Positions 20,344 through 30,791 of a DNA stretch of 31,947 bases are shown piece after piece; within the stretch, counting starts at the first letter, position 1, and every line of letters begins with the position of its first letter. The stretch covers positions 451,699-483,645 of the forward strand of contig NW_006920876.1 in the NCBI RefSeq assembly GCF_000417875.1, written 5' to 3'. The translations under genes and the position numbers were made by a program. The notes under the pieces are model-generated. The model saw nothing but the letters and a program-made list of their open reading frames with translations. It ran no database searches and had not been told where the DNA came from. This DNA comes from Pseudozyma flocculosa PF-1 (lineage: Eukaryota; Basidiomycota; Ustilaginomycetes; Ustilaginales; Ustilaginaceae).

Positions 20344-23300
20344 GGTGATGTGTGTATGCGGGGAGGCCTGTGGCGATCCTGTGGCGATCCTGTGGCGGCC
20401 CCGGTGGTGTGAGAGCGTCGATGAGCGCAAGAGGCGTCTAGGACGTGGCTTCTAGGGCTCGATGTCGGCGGCAAAGAAGATGAAGAAGCAGCGAGCAGGG
20501 GGGTATCGTGGGTATGGCAGTAGCAGGCGTAGCGTAGGTGCGGTGGGTGTATTAGGGCAAGAGCAGGGCAGGGCAGGGCGGGACGAGGGGATGGCAGGGG
20601 AGGAGAGGTGGCCAGGGAAGGGGTGAGAGGATCGATGGAGAAGAAGAACACGACCTCGAGTGACCGGAGAGCTTCTTTATACGAGCTGCTCCTCTCCTCG
20701 AGCGGGGTGTGAAGCGAGGGCGACGTCGCTGCAACATAGGTGCAGCTGGTGTTGAAAGGCACGCAGTACCGTTCCGCCCGCTTGAAGGGCAGGAGGCTGA
20801 GAAGGATGGGATGGCCTCAGCAGCTCCCGTGTGCCATCTGCTTGCGAAGGTCAGGCAACAGGGGCAAGCTAGGACGACGGGGCCAGAGCCACCCAGCGGA
20901 GTTTGCCCTGGGCCGACGACGACGGAACAGCGCTTACGGCGGCGGCGGCGGGAGGGGCAGGGACAGGCGGAGTGAGCAGCAGCGGGAAGGCGCAGAGCCG
21001 TGAAGGGGAGAGGAAGAGCTTGAGCAGCGTCGCTGGGCCTCAAGTGCGGATCATCAGCAGACGAGCTTACAATCAGCGGGCAAGGTGGTGGCGTGTGCGT
21101 GTGCGTGTGCGTGTAGACAGTCGGTCGAGCTAGAGGCAGAGCTTGGCAAAGCCTTGGCTGCCTTGCTTGCCTTGGCTGTGGTCATCGGAAGTTGAACCCC
21201 GGCTATAGAGGACAAGGTGACGATGCAGATGCGAATGCATCGACGTCGTCGGGGACCTCACCGTCGGCGGCGGGAGCACGGCCAGGTCCTTGAGCAGCCA
21301 GAAGGGAGCAGGGCACTCACGGAGAGGCGAGGCGGAAAGCGATGCTCGACCCCAAGGGACCCGGGTCTGGGTCAAGTCTTGGTCGATCCTGGAGTAGGAG
21401 GGCAGCAGACCAGCCTCCTCAGTCCTTGCTTGCCTTCGGCCTCGCCCGGTGTCGATGGCGTGTCCAGCCTTCTACGCCTGCTCCGACACATCTCAACCTC
21501 CCGTCGCAGACATCGTTTGGGATGCGAGCCGCGGCCTCGCGCTGATGGCAGAGTGAAGGACCGAGCAGCGGTCCCAAGCTCTGTCGTGCTCCGCCGCTCG
21601 TTAGCACAGGCTTGTCGAGAACGCTGAGCAAGGTGAGGAAGAGGGCCGGACAGGTGTACAGGTGCGTGCGCGCCTCGTGTTGATCTCGAAGTGGCAGGTT
21701 TGGAAAGGCGGCGGCAGGCGGCGGGCGAGTGCTTTTGCCGTGACAACCCTGCCTGGATCCTCGTCCTGATGCAGGCCGGCAGGGCCGTACGCGTGTGCAT
21801 GGCGGCGGAAATCCTGGGTGAGGGCTGGAATCGGAGCAGGGCCGACACCTGTGAGAACGGCGGCTGGCTGTCGCGAGACCCTCGTACGACCACGTCTCTC
21901 CCCTCAAGTACGCCATCCCATCCCCAGCACAGAACTGAGTAGTCCCTTCGAGAGGCGGTGAGCGCATGCCACATGTCTGTTCCTACTATCCTCAGTCACT
22001 GTCTGAGCTGAAGGCACCGCTGCCTTCGTCCGACACGAGCGCCAAGCCCTTCCTTTGCAGGATGCCGACCAGCGTGGCGCGAAGTCGGACAGGTTCCGTC
22101 CCCGGATGGACGTTGGGAGATGGAGTGGTACGTGGTCTTGCTGCTTGACAAGATCTCGAAGCACCCGCTCGAGAACTCCTGGACATCTCCGCCGCGCGAT
22201 GGCGCGCCAACTCTGCCCACGCGGATGCTGGTCAGATGTTTACGTCCGAGTCAGGTCACGTCCGGATTGGCATCTACACAGGTACTTTTTGAGCTTGGCA
22301 CAACCAGATGGCCTCGACCTTCTCTGCGGGTTCTTCTCGACAGTCACTGACGACGAGATTGGGACAAGGGCTTCGATGCTGACAGGTCCGGCTGGCTGAC
22401 GTCGACGGGGTCGTCGCCTTCTTGGCGCTCATGGATCCATCTACCGCCGACGGGTCTTCGCATCTACGACGACCGGACCTTCGATGACCATGCCAAGCGT
22501 CGGAGCTGTCGCTGCAGTGGCATGGCGCGGTGTCTTCTGTGACAGAGTCCGGCAAGGTTCGGGCGCGATGTGGTACCAGAGGGGTCACGATCCGAGCGAA
22601 GCGGGAATCGACATCATGTGCACCGCACCCTTCGTTTCTCCGTGAGAAGCGGTCGATGGAGCCAGAGTCAAATCGCGCCGCAACCTGGCGCGGTCACCTC
22701 GAGCTTGCTTGACGCTCACCGCACGTCCGGCCCGGACCGAACCCGCCAAGCTTTGCCGCGCCGTCGACGACGGTGTCACCTTCGTGAAACAGGGGTGGGA
22801 AGAAGGCGAGCGGAGCCGTCGTGGGTGCGACGTCGAAGGCGGCGGTGCCGGATGGGGAAGACGCTGACCCGATTGTTGGACTTAGAAGTTGAGTCTGACC
22901 TTTGACATTGCGCAGCCGCACGTCGGAGATGGCGCAGGGACGCAGCAGCAGCAGCAGCACCATCACCGCCACCTTCACCACCACCACCACCACCACCACC
23001 TTCGGAGCTCCAAAGTAAAAATCAAAAAGTCACACCGACCGCCGTCCCCATGTCCCGGCAGCCCGGCAGAACAGCACGCAGGGATCGACGGCAGCCGATC
23101 GTTTGATGCCGATCCTGCCTCCGACAGCAGAGACCGACAAACACCTGCTTGCTTGCCTGCGTGCTCGGTTCTCCGTTCCGCCACAAGACAGGGGCTCCCG
23201 GTTCGATGCCTTCCCCGTCTCAAAGCGGAGGGAAGAAGATCGTGCATCGCCGTCGTCGCCGGATGCTCCGAAGTCTTTGCGAATCCTCAACGAAGTGACA

Positions 23301-25574
23301 ACGGCTTTGGCCGATGAGTAGGGGATGGCGAAAGCTGATCTCGACGACGAGGTCGCGGGAAGGTGTAGAGCGAGAAAGGCTCACACGGCTACCAGAGCAC
23401 CGCTGTGCACCCAGAAAGCATCCAGGCAGCGGGCGGGCCGCGCCGCGCGCTCGGCTGATGCCGCCTCTCGTAGGCGAGAACAACACTGAGACCCGCCAAA
23501 AAGCATCCGCGAGTTCGGATAGCAAGCGGGCGGAGGCTGGCGCATATACATACATAGCAAAGCGCAGCAGGCCTGCCCTGAGGGACCCGATTGGGAAGGT
23601 CAGCCCAGGCCAGAGCCTACCTGGCTTGCCTGCATCTTTCCTGCACCATCGATACGGCTCGCGACCAGCTCAGCAGAGGCAGACGAGCGCACTCTCCATC
23701 GGTCCTGCCTCCTTGGCGCGGCTTGCCGGTTTGACCGGTGGCCCGAGGATGGCGATGGAGATCCCGCGGCCGGCACAGCAGGTAGCCCCTGTGGCTTCGA
23801 GCATGGGCTGCGAGGAGGCATGGGACCTGAGCGGCCAGCGGGCGGTGCTCGAAACAGGGTGCCTGGTCGGTGTTGACCGTCCATCTACACGGCAGGAGAT
23901 TGCAGGTGCTTGCTTGCCTGCTTGCTCTCGAGGCTCCCTTAAGTCCATCATGGACGATCAGGATCGAGCGCTTGCTTCCCCGGACCAAACTGAGACTGGG
24001 CTCGACGAGCAAGAGCCTCGAAAGGCGGCGAACAAGATGGCCCAAGAAGCACGGAGCTGTCCGACCAGGACGACTCGGTGGTCGACCGGTGGGGACCATC
24101 ATGTATCGACGCCCTCGCCTGAGTCAAGGCTAACCGACCATCTCCTGCTTGTCGACAAGGGCATGGTCCCTTCCTTTGCTTTGTAACTATACATGTAGTC
24201 GTTGGCTCGACGAACACCTTTCGCCCGTATCCTATTCGACACAGGTCATACGATCTCCGCATCCATGGCAGCCCCTTCGTTAGCGCCTCCATGCGACGCT
24301 GCTGCGCTTCTCGTGGAGAAGTCCCGCACGGCTTGCTCGTCGCTCTTCCTGAAGGCAGGCAAGAGGACGGCGAGATCAAGATTCATTCAGGTTGCAAGCC
24401 CCTGAGCGTGCGCCACGCTTCGAGACCTCCGTTCAAAGGTCGCCGAAGCACCTGACTCTGATCCTGCCCTGAGCGGGACCTCCGCCGTGCGAGGGCACAG
24501 CATCGACAACAGAATGGCTTGTAGGCGATCGGCTGGAACCCTTTAGCCGCTGTCGTCCGAGGCTGGGGCCGGCAGTAGCTACATAGGTTGCGAGGGATGC
24601 AGAGAAAGAAAAGGCGGAAATCTTCCGTTCGTTCCGAAGGCGGCGGTACGTCCGTTTGCCCGGCAAGCTTGCCCCTGAAGTGGCTCGCTTAACTGCCCAA
24701 GTGGTGGGTAGCGTGTGCGCGTACGGGCCCGTCTCGACTCCTCTGTCGTGCGCGCACAGCCCGCACCCTCCTACGCCTGTTCGACCGCCCATCACCTTCG
24801 TAGGCTCCAAGTCAAGCCCTCGGCGAGTGACGCCTTGCACGAGACGGGCCGAGAATAAGAATTGGAACGGAGAGCATCTTGGATATCGAGTAAGGCGGCG
24901 AGGTGGTTGTCGCATCAGCCTTTGTGTAGAGACCGCCGGTTGAGGTTTTGGGACCCTTGCAACCGAGGCTTTGCTCCTTCGACAAAATGAGGCTCCGGAT
25001 AGAGTTCGGGCGCAACGAGGGACAGACGGACGGACGGACGTAACGCGCGCACAGACGCTCCGAATCGCTCAGCCCGAGCGCGCGTACAGAGAAGCTCCTT
25101 TGCTGCCCATTGACCACGACCTCACTCCTGAGGTCAAGAGACGCCCCGCATTGTCCAAGATGCTCGCGAGGAGGCACACCTTGTACATTACATGGTATGT
25201 GGACGTGCTAGAGGCGAGAAGCGAGGAGGTCCTGGCGCCCCAGTCCCGCTAAAATGCGGGGAGAACAGTGGGGGCGAGCTAAGCAACCCACACCGCCAAC
25301 TTGGTGGCGCGAGCGTACAGTAGATGGCCCTCGACCTGCCGCATCGCCTGGTTTTCGTCCGTCTGGCACTCTGGAAAGAACCATCCCCACGCTTTGGCAG
25401 CAGCACCACACCCAGATGAAACACGCCGCGTTCCAGTCGACCGACGGGCCTTGTGACCAACACGCTAGTGTGCGATGTGCATTCGACGAGCGATTGGACC
25501 GCTCTTCCTCCGCGGCCGACCGTTGGCTATGTACTGCACTCTTGGACTGCCGACGGGGGCCACCCGGACGCCGT
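20344..25574. other. 5.2-kb region without a supportable gene
   Basis: The first ~350 bases are the promoter and leader of the glucanase gene. From about 20700 to 25570 I read all frames and found only chance-like frames: Arg/Ser/Pro-rich, no domain motif, no signal peptide with a following domain, and no preference for G/C-ending codons. The longest, a plus frame at 23314-24186, resembles no protein family I know. GC is lower than in the genes but higher than in the 4.7-6.4 kb block. A CAC/CAG-rich patch lies at 22960-23000. I saw no tRNA T-arm with a stem, no telomeric repeat, and no obvious long terminal repeats. A non-coding RNA or heavily decayed element cannot be excluded. Confidence 0.45.
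20675..20681 (-). promoter_or_regulatory. TATAAAG, possible TATA box of the glucanase gene
   Basis: The minus strand reads TATAAAG about 330 bases before the start codon, in an otherwise GC-rich setting. A long purine/pyrimidine-biased leader follows. Position is plausible if the 5' untranslated region is long. Confidence 0.35.
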
Positions 25575-27278
25575 TTAATCCACCCGCGCCTTCTTTTCTG
25601 GACGTGCCGCGCCGTCTGCGGTCGTCGCTGCTGCTGCTGCGTCGCCATTTTCTGATCTCGGTCGGCTCGCTGTTGCAGCCTGGTCCCGGCCCTGGTCCTG
25701 CCCCTGTCCCTGCTCCTTCTCCGCCTTGGCCAGATCCATCTCCTGCTTCTCGAGCTTCTCCTCGCCTTCGGTCTGGATGTCTCGGATCTCCGTCAGGCCC
25801 TTGGTCTCCTTGACCCTCTCCTTGCGCGCTTTCCTCGACTCGTCGCCCGCCTCGCCTTCCTGGACCGGCAGCGGCGGTCGGAAGTACGGCTGCGCCAGCC
25901 AGTGTGGGATGTACCGTGGCCTGTGCGCGTCCTCGACCTCTTTGCCGTCGGCCGAGACCGGCGGCGGCGCGAGGAACGACACGCTGCCCGGCAGCGGCGT
26001 CTCGAGCGGCTGGTCGTACTTGCCGCTCTCGCGGTCGACCTTGAGCCGGCGCTCCAGCTCGGCGATAAAGGCGCGGTAGCTCTCGATGCGCGCCTCGCCG
26101 GCCTTGGACGGATCGAAGCGCGACTTGCCCAGCATCTCGCGCAGGTCGCGGTGCACCTCGAGCGCGGGCCGGCAGAGGCGGAAGAAGTGCGCCTTGATGG
26201 CGCTGCCGGCCGTCGGGGTGCGCAGCGCAGCGACAATGTCGAGGTACTCGTTGGCCATGGCCGTGATGCTGGGAAAGGGCAGAGCCGGCGCCATGGGGAA
26301 CATGGGCGTGGCCTCTGCGGGCATCGGGTCGGCAAAGATGGCCGGATTGTAGAGGTTGCCCTCGGCGCTCATGACGCCGTCGGCGGTGGTCGTCTCGATG
26401 GCGTCGTGCCAGTCGCGAGGGTAGAGGATGTTGCCGTTGGCAAAGACGGGCACCTTGACGGCCTGCTTGACGGCGCGGATCTTTTGCCAGTCGGCAAGGC
26501 CGGTCTTGTGGCCCTTCATCTCGCGGGTGCGGCCGTGGACGGTGATGATCTGCGCCCCCGCGCGCTCGAGCATGCGCGCGTAGGCGATCGTCTTTTCGAC
26601 GCTGTCGTAGACGCGCATCTTGGCCGTGACGGGCACCTTGAGGTTGATGTGCAGGATGTTGATCAGCGAAAAAATCAGCGGCCAGTCCTCCATGAGGAAG
26701 GAGCCGTAGTGGCCGCGCCGCGCAATGTGCTGCGGGCAGCCGAGGTTGAGGTCGACGCCATTGCAGCGGTCCTGGACGACCTCGGCGGCCTTGAGAAGCG
26801 TCTGCGGGTCGTTGGCGCAGAACTGGACGAGCAGGGGGCGGTCGGTGTCGGTGGAGCTGCCCTCGCCCCGGTCTTGTTCGCTGCCGTTGGCGAGGTCGAT
26901 GACCTCTGCGCCCTCTTCGCCGCAGCTGCGGTTAAAGTTGACCTCCTGGTACTTTGACCTGCTCTTCTTGCTCGCCTCGTCGACAAAGAGGCGCGCGTTG
27001 ATCATGGGCGTGTAGACCAGGTCGCTGCCGTAGCGCCTGCTGAGGATGCGCCAGGGCAGCTCGGACTGGTCGACCATGGGCGCCACGACGCGCCTGGGCG
27101 AGCCCATGGACCGGTAAAAGTCCCAGGATGCGAGCTTGTCGTGGATGGGCGTCCCCGTCGGCGGGAAGCTGTCGAGGTCCGGGATGGTGTCGACCACGGG
27201 CAGGCCGCCAGCGGAGGTGCCATTGGTAGCCTGCTTGCCGGGCTGAGTGGCGGAGGGGACCGCGACAGCCTCGGGCAT
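25575..27278 (-). CDS. DUS1: tRNA dihydrouridine synthase Dus1
   Basis: One exon of 567 residues from the ATG at 27278, which has A at -3. The FMN-dependent TIM-barrel signature is clear: VVAPMVDQSELPWRILSRRYG, DLVYTPMINARLF, LLVQFCANDPQTLLKAAEVV, VDLNLGCPQHIARRGHYGSF with the catalytic Cys181, VPVTAKMRVYDSVEKTIAYA, IITVHGRTREMKG, VPVFANGNI and DGVMSAEGNLYNPAIF. Dus1 reduces uridines 16/17 in the D-loop of cytoplasmic tRNAs using NADPH. The substrate-binding helical domain follows to about residue 400. The last ~110 residues are charged and Gln/Ala-rich (KEQGQGQDQGRDQ), ending in a basic RPEKKARVD that could aid nuclear import or RNA binding. The gene is divergent from HOM3. The frame stays open upstream of the ATG for about 150 bases without another ATG. 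Confidence 0.93.
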   Translation of the reverse strand: MPEAVAVPSATQPGKQATNGTSAGGLPVVDTIPDLDSFPPTGTPIHDKLASWDFYRSMGSPRRVVAPMVDQSELPWRILSRRYGSDLVYTPMINARLFVDEASKKSRSKYQEVNFNRSCGEEGAEVIDLANGSEQDRGEGSSTDTDRPLLVQFCANDPQTLLKAAEVVQDRCNGVDLNLGCPQHIARRGHYGSFLMEDWPLIFSLINILHINLKVPVTAKMRVYDSVEKTIAYARMLERAGAQIITVHGRTREMKGHKTGLADWQKIRAVKQAVKVPVFANGNILYPRDWHDAIETTTADGVMSAEGNLYNPAIFADPMPAEATPMFPMAPALPFPSITAMANEYLDIVAALRTPTAGSAIKAHFFRLCRPALEVHRDLREMLGKSRFDPSKAGEARIESYRAFIAELERRLKVDRESGKYDQPLETPLPGSVSFLAPPPVSADGKEVEDAHRPRYIPHWLAQPYFRPPLPVQEGEAGDESRKARKERVKETKGLTEIRDIQTEGEEKLEKQEMDLAKAEKEQGQGQDQGRDQAATASRPRSENGDAAAAATTADGAARPEKKARVD

Positions 27279-28137
27279 GGTCGCGATGCTATGTGAAAGC
27301 GCGAGATGCGTCCGGGTCAGGGCGGGCGGGCAGAGTCGAGGCGTTGAGGCGGTGGCAGTCGTGGAAGAGAAGCAGGTGGTTCGGACGAGGGCAGCCACGG
27401 CCAACAGACGTGGCAGCGGAATCGTGGCGGTCTGCTCGGAGAGGGTGCCTCCTCTCTATCGTTGAGAGAGCACGCTGGTGTCGATGCGCGGCGGGGGTGG
27501 TTGGGGTACGACAGAACTCAGAGGTGGCGGCTCGGTGGGAGGATGGTGGTGAGGATAGGTGTGGAGACCCCAGCGGCGAGCAGCAGTCAGGCCTGGCCTG
27601 CCTGAAAGCAAGCGCGAGGTGGAGCAGCCCGCCCTGCCTGGCCAGCGGGCGAGCGGCGAACCAAACTTTTTTCTTCCAAACGCCGAGGGCTCGGGAATCG
27701 GCCCCGAGGACCGCTCGTTGCTCGAACTACCTGCTGCTGCTGATGCTGGCTGCACGCGCACGCAAAGCCACGGCGGCGTGCATCTCGTTCTTCTTCGGCC
27801 CTGTCTCCGAGTCACACGCGGCGCTGGCCTGCGGGCCCTCCGGACGAGGTGGGGCAGATGGGGCCGTCGGCGGTCCCGTCTTGTCATTGCTCCTCGTCCG
27901 GCTCCATCCATCACTCTCCAGCCTCATCGTCACCAACACCATCGGCACGCTCCCGACCGCCATCATCAAGCCCACCTTGGCGACGCCCTGACAACGACAA
28001 CGCCGGCTCATCCGCACACGGCTCGATACCCACAAGTTGCTGCCCCTGGATCGTCTCTGCTCTAGCACAGCCCGCCGACGCCGCACCCAAATCCCCCCTC
28101 CCCCCACTCGCACCTTGCTCCCGGAACGCCCGCCGCC
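27279..28137. promoter_or_regulatory. divergent promoter region of DUS1 and HOM3
   Basis: 859 bases separate the two start codons. Bases 27809-27814 read GAGTCA (TGACTC on the other strand), the core recognised by the fungal general amino-acid control activator Gcn4/Cpc1, about 325 bases ahead of the HOM3 ATG; HOM3 is a known Gcn4 target in yeast. The last ~200 bases before HOM3 are C-rich. A single 6-base core is expected by chance every few kilobases, so this is weak evidence. Confidence 0.35.
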
Positions 28138-30254
28138 ATGCCGCCGACCACGCACCTGCGCTCGCCCCCGGATGATCCCAAGGCGCAATGGATCATCCAA
28201 AAGTACGGTGGCACCAGCGTCGGAAAGTTCCTCGAACGCATCGCATCAGAAATCGTACCGGCCTACATGGCCACCAACCACAAGGTCGCCATCGTATGCT
28301 CGGCCAGGTCAGGCCAGACAAAGGCGCTCGGCACCACCAACCTCCTCCTCCAGGCCGCCACCGAGGCCCTCTGCGGCGACGACGCGGCCACCCCCTCGGG
28401 CTCCTTGTCCAACTCGGTCGCATCCCTCACCAACGGCACCCAGACCCCCAACCACCGCCCCGGATCCGCATTCGCGCGCAGACCAAGCTCGAGAGCTAGC
28501 TCCGCCAAGCCAGAGAGCCTGAGCGCAGTCGCGCTCGACAACAAGCTCGCGCAGCTCGAGCTCACCAAGGCGACGGCCTCGCCAGCCGCGCCGCCGGCCG
28601 AAAACGGCACCTCGTCCGACTCGTCCGACACCGAGGCCGTTGCTACCGCCGCCGCCCCCGCCGTCGGCTACAATGCCACCGTCGACCGCATCCTCTCCGA
28701 CCACATCGCGTCGGTGCGCAAGGCCGTCGCAAAGGACCTCGAGCTCAGGGAGCAGCTCGAGCGCGACATTGTCGAGGACTGCGAGCGCCTGCGCGACTTT
28801 CTCATGGCCGCCAAGATCATTGAAGAGATCTCGCCGAGGTCCAAGGACGTCATCATTGGCGTCGGAGAGAAGCTCTCGTGCCGCATCGCCGTCGGCGCGC
28901 TGCGCGACGCCGGCGTCGAGGCCGAGCTGGTGACGCTCGAAAACATTGTCGATCCGGCGCTCGTCGCCAACATCGGCCAGGACAGCCAGGGCGAGTTTAC
29001 GCTGGACCAGTCCTTTTACGACAGCCTCAGCGTCGCGCTGGGCGAGCGCCTCAAGGCGTGCAAGGGCGTGCCCGTGGTGACGGGCTACTTTGGCAACGTG
29101 CCCGGCTCCCTGCTGAGCCAGATCGGCCGCGGCTACACCGACCTCTGCGCCGCCCTGTGCGCCGTCGGCGTGGGCGCCCAGGAGCTGCAGATCTGGAAGG
29201 AGGTCGACGGCGTCTTTACCGCCGACCCGAGAAAGGTGCCCACGGCGCGCCTGATCCCGTCCATCACGCCCGAGGAGGCGGCCGAGCTGACCTACTACGG
29301 CAGCGAGGTCATCCACCCGTTCACCATGGAGCAGGCCATCAAGAAGGCCATCCCGATCCGCATCAAGAACGTCGAGAACCCGGGCGGATCGGGCACCGTC
29401 ATCTTTCCGGACGTGCCCGAGGGCCAGGACGGCTCCAAGGACAAGCTCGTCGACGGCCACGTCGACCAGCCCCGGCCCCCGCTCACGCCGAGCGCCAGCA
29501 TCGCCAACTTTGGCGCGTGGGGCGCCGCGGGCAAGCACCTCGCCACCACGCCCGTCCACGGCGCCGAGCGCAAGCTGCCGACGGCCGTCACCATCAAGGA
29601 CGACGTGCTCGTCCTCAACGTCCACTCGAACCGCAAGACGGTCAGCCACGGCTTCTTTGCAAAGATCTTTGGCACGCTCGACAAGTACGGCGTCGTCGTC
29701 GACCTCATCTCGACGTCCGAGGTGCATGTCTCGATGGCCATGGCCGCCGGCATCCGCCCGCGCACCCTCGACAAGCTCAAGGCCGAGCTGCAAAAGGTCG
29801 GCACCGTCAGCGTCCTCCGCGACATGGCCATCCTCAGCCTCGTCGGCCGCCACATGCGCAACATGGTCGGCGTCGCCGGCAGAATGTTTACCGTGCTGGC
29901 AGAGGGCAACGTCAACATCGAAATGATCAGCCAGGGCGCCAGCGAGATCAACATCTCGTGCGTCCTCCACGAGAAGCTGGCCGTCAAGGTGGGTTGGCCG
30001 GGCCTCTGATCGTTGCGCGAGATGCCGAGGACCGACGGCTGACTCGTTCCTCTCTCTCTCCCTCTCTCTCCTCCTCTCTCCTCCTCTCTCTCTCTCTCTC
30101 TCTCTCCCTCCTCTCTCCCTCTCTCTCCCTCTCTCTCTCTCCTCGCCGTTTGCCCCCCGCACAGGCGCTCAACCTGATCCACTATTCGGTCCTCGAGGTC
30201 AGCCCCAAGCCCAGCAACACCGAGTCCGGCGCCTTTGGCCGGTCGTTTTTCTGA
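28138..30254 (+). CDS. HOM3: aspartate kinase Hom3
   Basis: Exons 28138-29988 and 30165-30254 join in phase 0 (GTGGGT donor, CACAG acceptor) to 646 residues. Exon 2 supplies ALNLIHYSVLEVSP and the C-terminus. The kinase domain starts with WIIQKYGGTSVGKF and IVCSARSGQTKALGTTNLLL, and continues with ARSGQ-to-VTGYFGNVPGSLLSQIGRGY, QIWKEVDGVFTADPRKVPTA and EEAAELTYYGSEVIHPFTM. Two ACT regulatory modules follow (NVHSNRKTVSHGFFAKIFGT; MRNMVGVAGRMFTVLAEGNV). It phosphorylates L-aspartate with ATP, the first step to threonine, methionine and isoleucine, and in fungi is feedback-inhibited by threonine through the ACT region. About 100 low-complexity Ser/Ala/Pro residues (about 28370-28670) are inserted between the nucleotide-binding loop and the helical segment; this makes it longer than yeast Hom3 (527). 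Confidence 0.94.
30049..30146 (+). repeat. CT-rich microsatellite inside the HOM3 intron
   Basis: About 100 bases almost wholly C and T, with CTCT runs, fill much of the 176-base intron just upstream of its acceptor and act as an extended polypyrimidine tract. Confidence 0.9.
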
Positions 30255-30677
30255 GCGCCAATTAGCCGCTCCAACGACGGCCCCCTTGGCCTCTGTAGAC
30301 GCTCCTTCCGCTGCCAGCCTGGTCCGTCCGTCCGTCCATACGAACCCCCCTCCCGTTGCCGTGCTCCAACAGCATCCCTGCATTCCCACACCGCCGCCGT
30401 CCCCTCCCCCAGCCAGCACATGTATTCTAGAGTCATTGTCAAGCAGTGCCCACCCCGCCGCCGCCGAGCGGGGGGGGCCCTCGTAGTTGTGGTCCAACCC
30501 ATACCTTGGTTCTCTCATCATCATCGTCCCCCGCCCGCCTTGCCTCGCCTGAAAGACGAGCCGACAGCCTTCCCGCAGCGGCGCCCTATCTCACCGCGTC
30601 AGAAGGACGAGGAAGAAGACCGCCAAAAAGGACAATTAAGAAGGAAAAAGGACAACCAAGAAAAATGCAAAAGGTAA
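30255..30677. other. intergenic region, HOM3 3' flank to tRNA-Ala
   Basis: Holds the HOM3 3' untranslated region, a short GTCC repeat near 30322-30338, an 8-base G run near 30471-30478, and A-rich sequence from 30600 onward. Five T on the minus strand (30661-30665) probably terminate tRNA-Ala. No protein gene is supported. Confidence 0.45.
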
Positions 30678-30791
30678 TGGAGACTGTGGGGATTGAACCC
30701 ACGACCTTTGCCTCTCAGCAGGCACCTTCATGCGAAGGAAGCACAAGCTTGAGCATGCGAAAGCAACGATCTACCGCTGATCTAAACCCCC
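30678..30791 (-). tRNA. tA(CGC): tRNA-Ala(CGC) with a 42-nt intron
   Basis: On the minus strand: acceptor GGGGGTT (30791-30785) pairs with AGTCTCC using G-U wobbles, discriminator A73; D-arm GATC-AGCGGTA-GATC; anticodon stem TTGCT/GGCAA with one wobble; variable loop AGGTC; T-arm GTGGG-TTCAATC-CCCAC. The loop TT-CGC-A puts the anticodon at 30757-30759, reading Ala GCG. The intron, 30714-30755, sits one base 3' of the anticodon, the normal eukaryotic site. The spliced length is 72. It lacks the G3-U70 pair only if the acceptor is shifted; as drawn, G3-U70, the alanine identity element, is present, which strongly supports the call. Confidence 0.9.

Noticed and set aside
18376..20412. Long plus-strand open frame (678 codons) opposite the glucanase gene
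   Set aside because: Antisense shadow of a confident gene: Val/Gly/Leu-rich composition caused by G/C-ending codons on the other strand, no domain.
21190..21210. GTTGAACCCC string resembling a reversed T-loop
   Set aside because: The flanks cannot pair as a T-stem.
23180..23215. GGTTCGATG string resembling a tRNA T-loop
   Set aside because: No complementary T-stem and no D-arm or anticodon arm at the required distance.
23314..24186. 290-codon plus-strand frame in the gene-free block
   Set aside because: Has an MSRG start but no codon preference, no domain and a chance-like composition; not enough to call a gene.
25902..26957. 351-codon plus-strand frame opposite DUS1
   Set aside because: Shadow of a confident gene; composition typical of antisense in GC-rich DNA.
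27279..27404. Dus1 start at TTG 27404
   Set aside because: No ATG there; the ATG at 27278 has a good context, so the longer form is kept only as a hypothesis.
28309..30162. 617-codon minus-strand frame opposite HOM3
   Set aside because: Antisense shadow, rich in Arg, Asp, Gly and His, ending in Arg-Glu repeats from the CT-rich intron.
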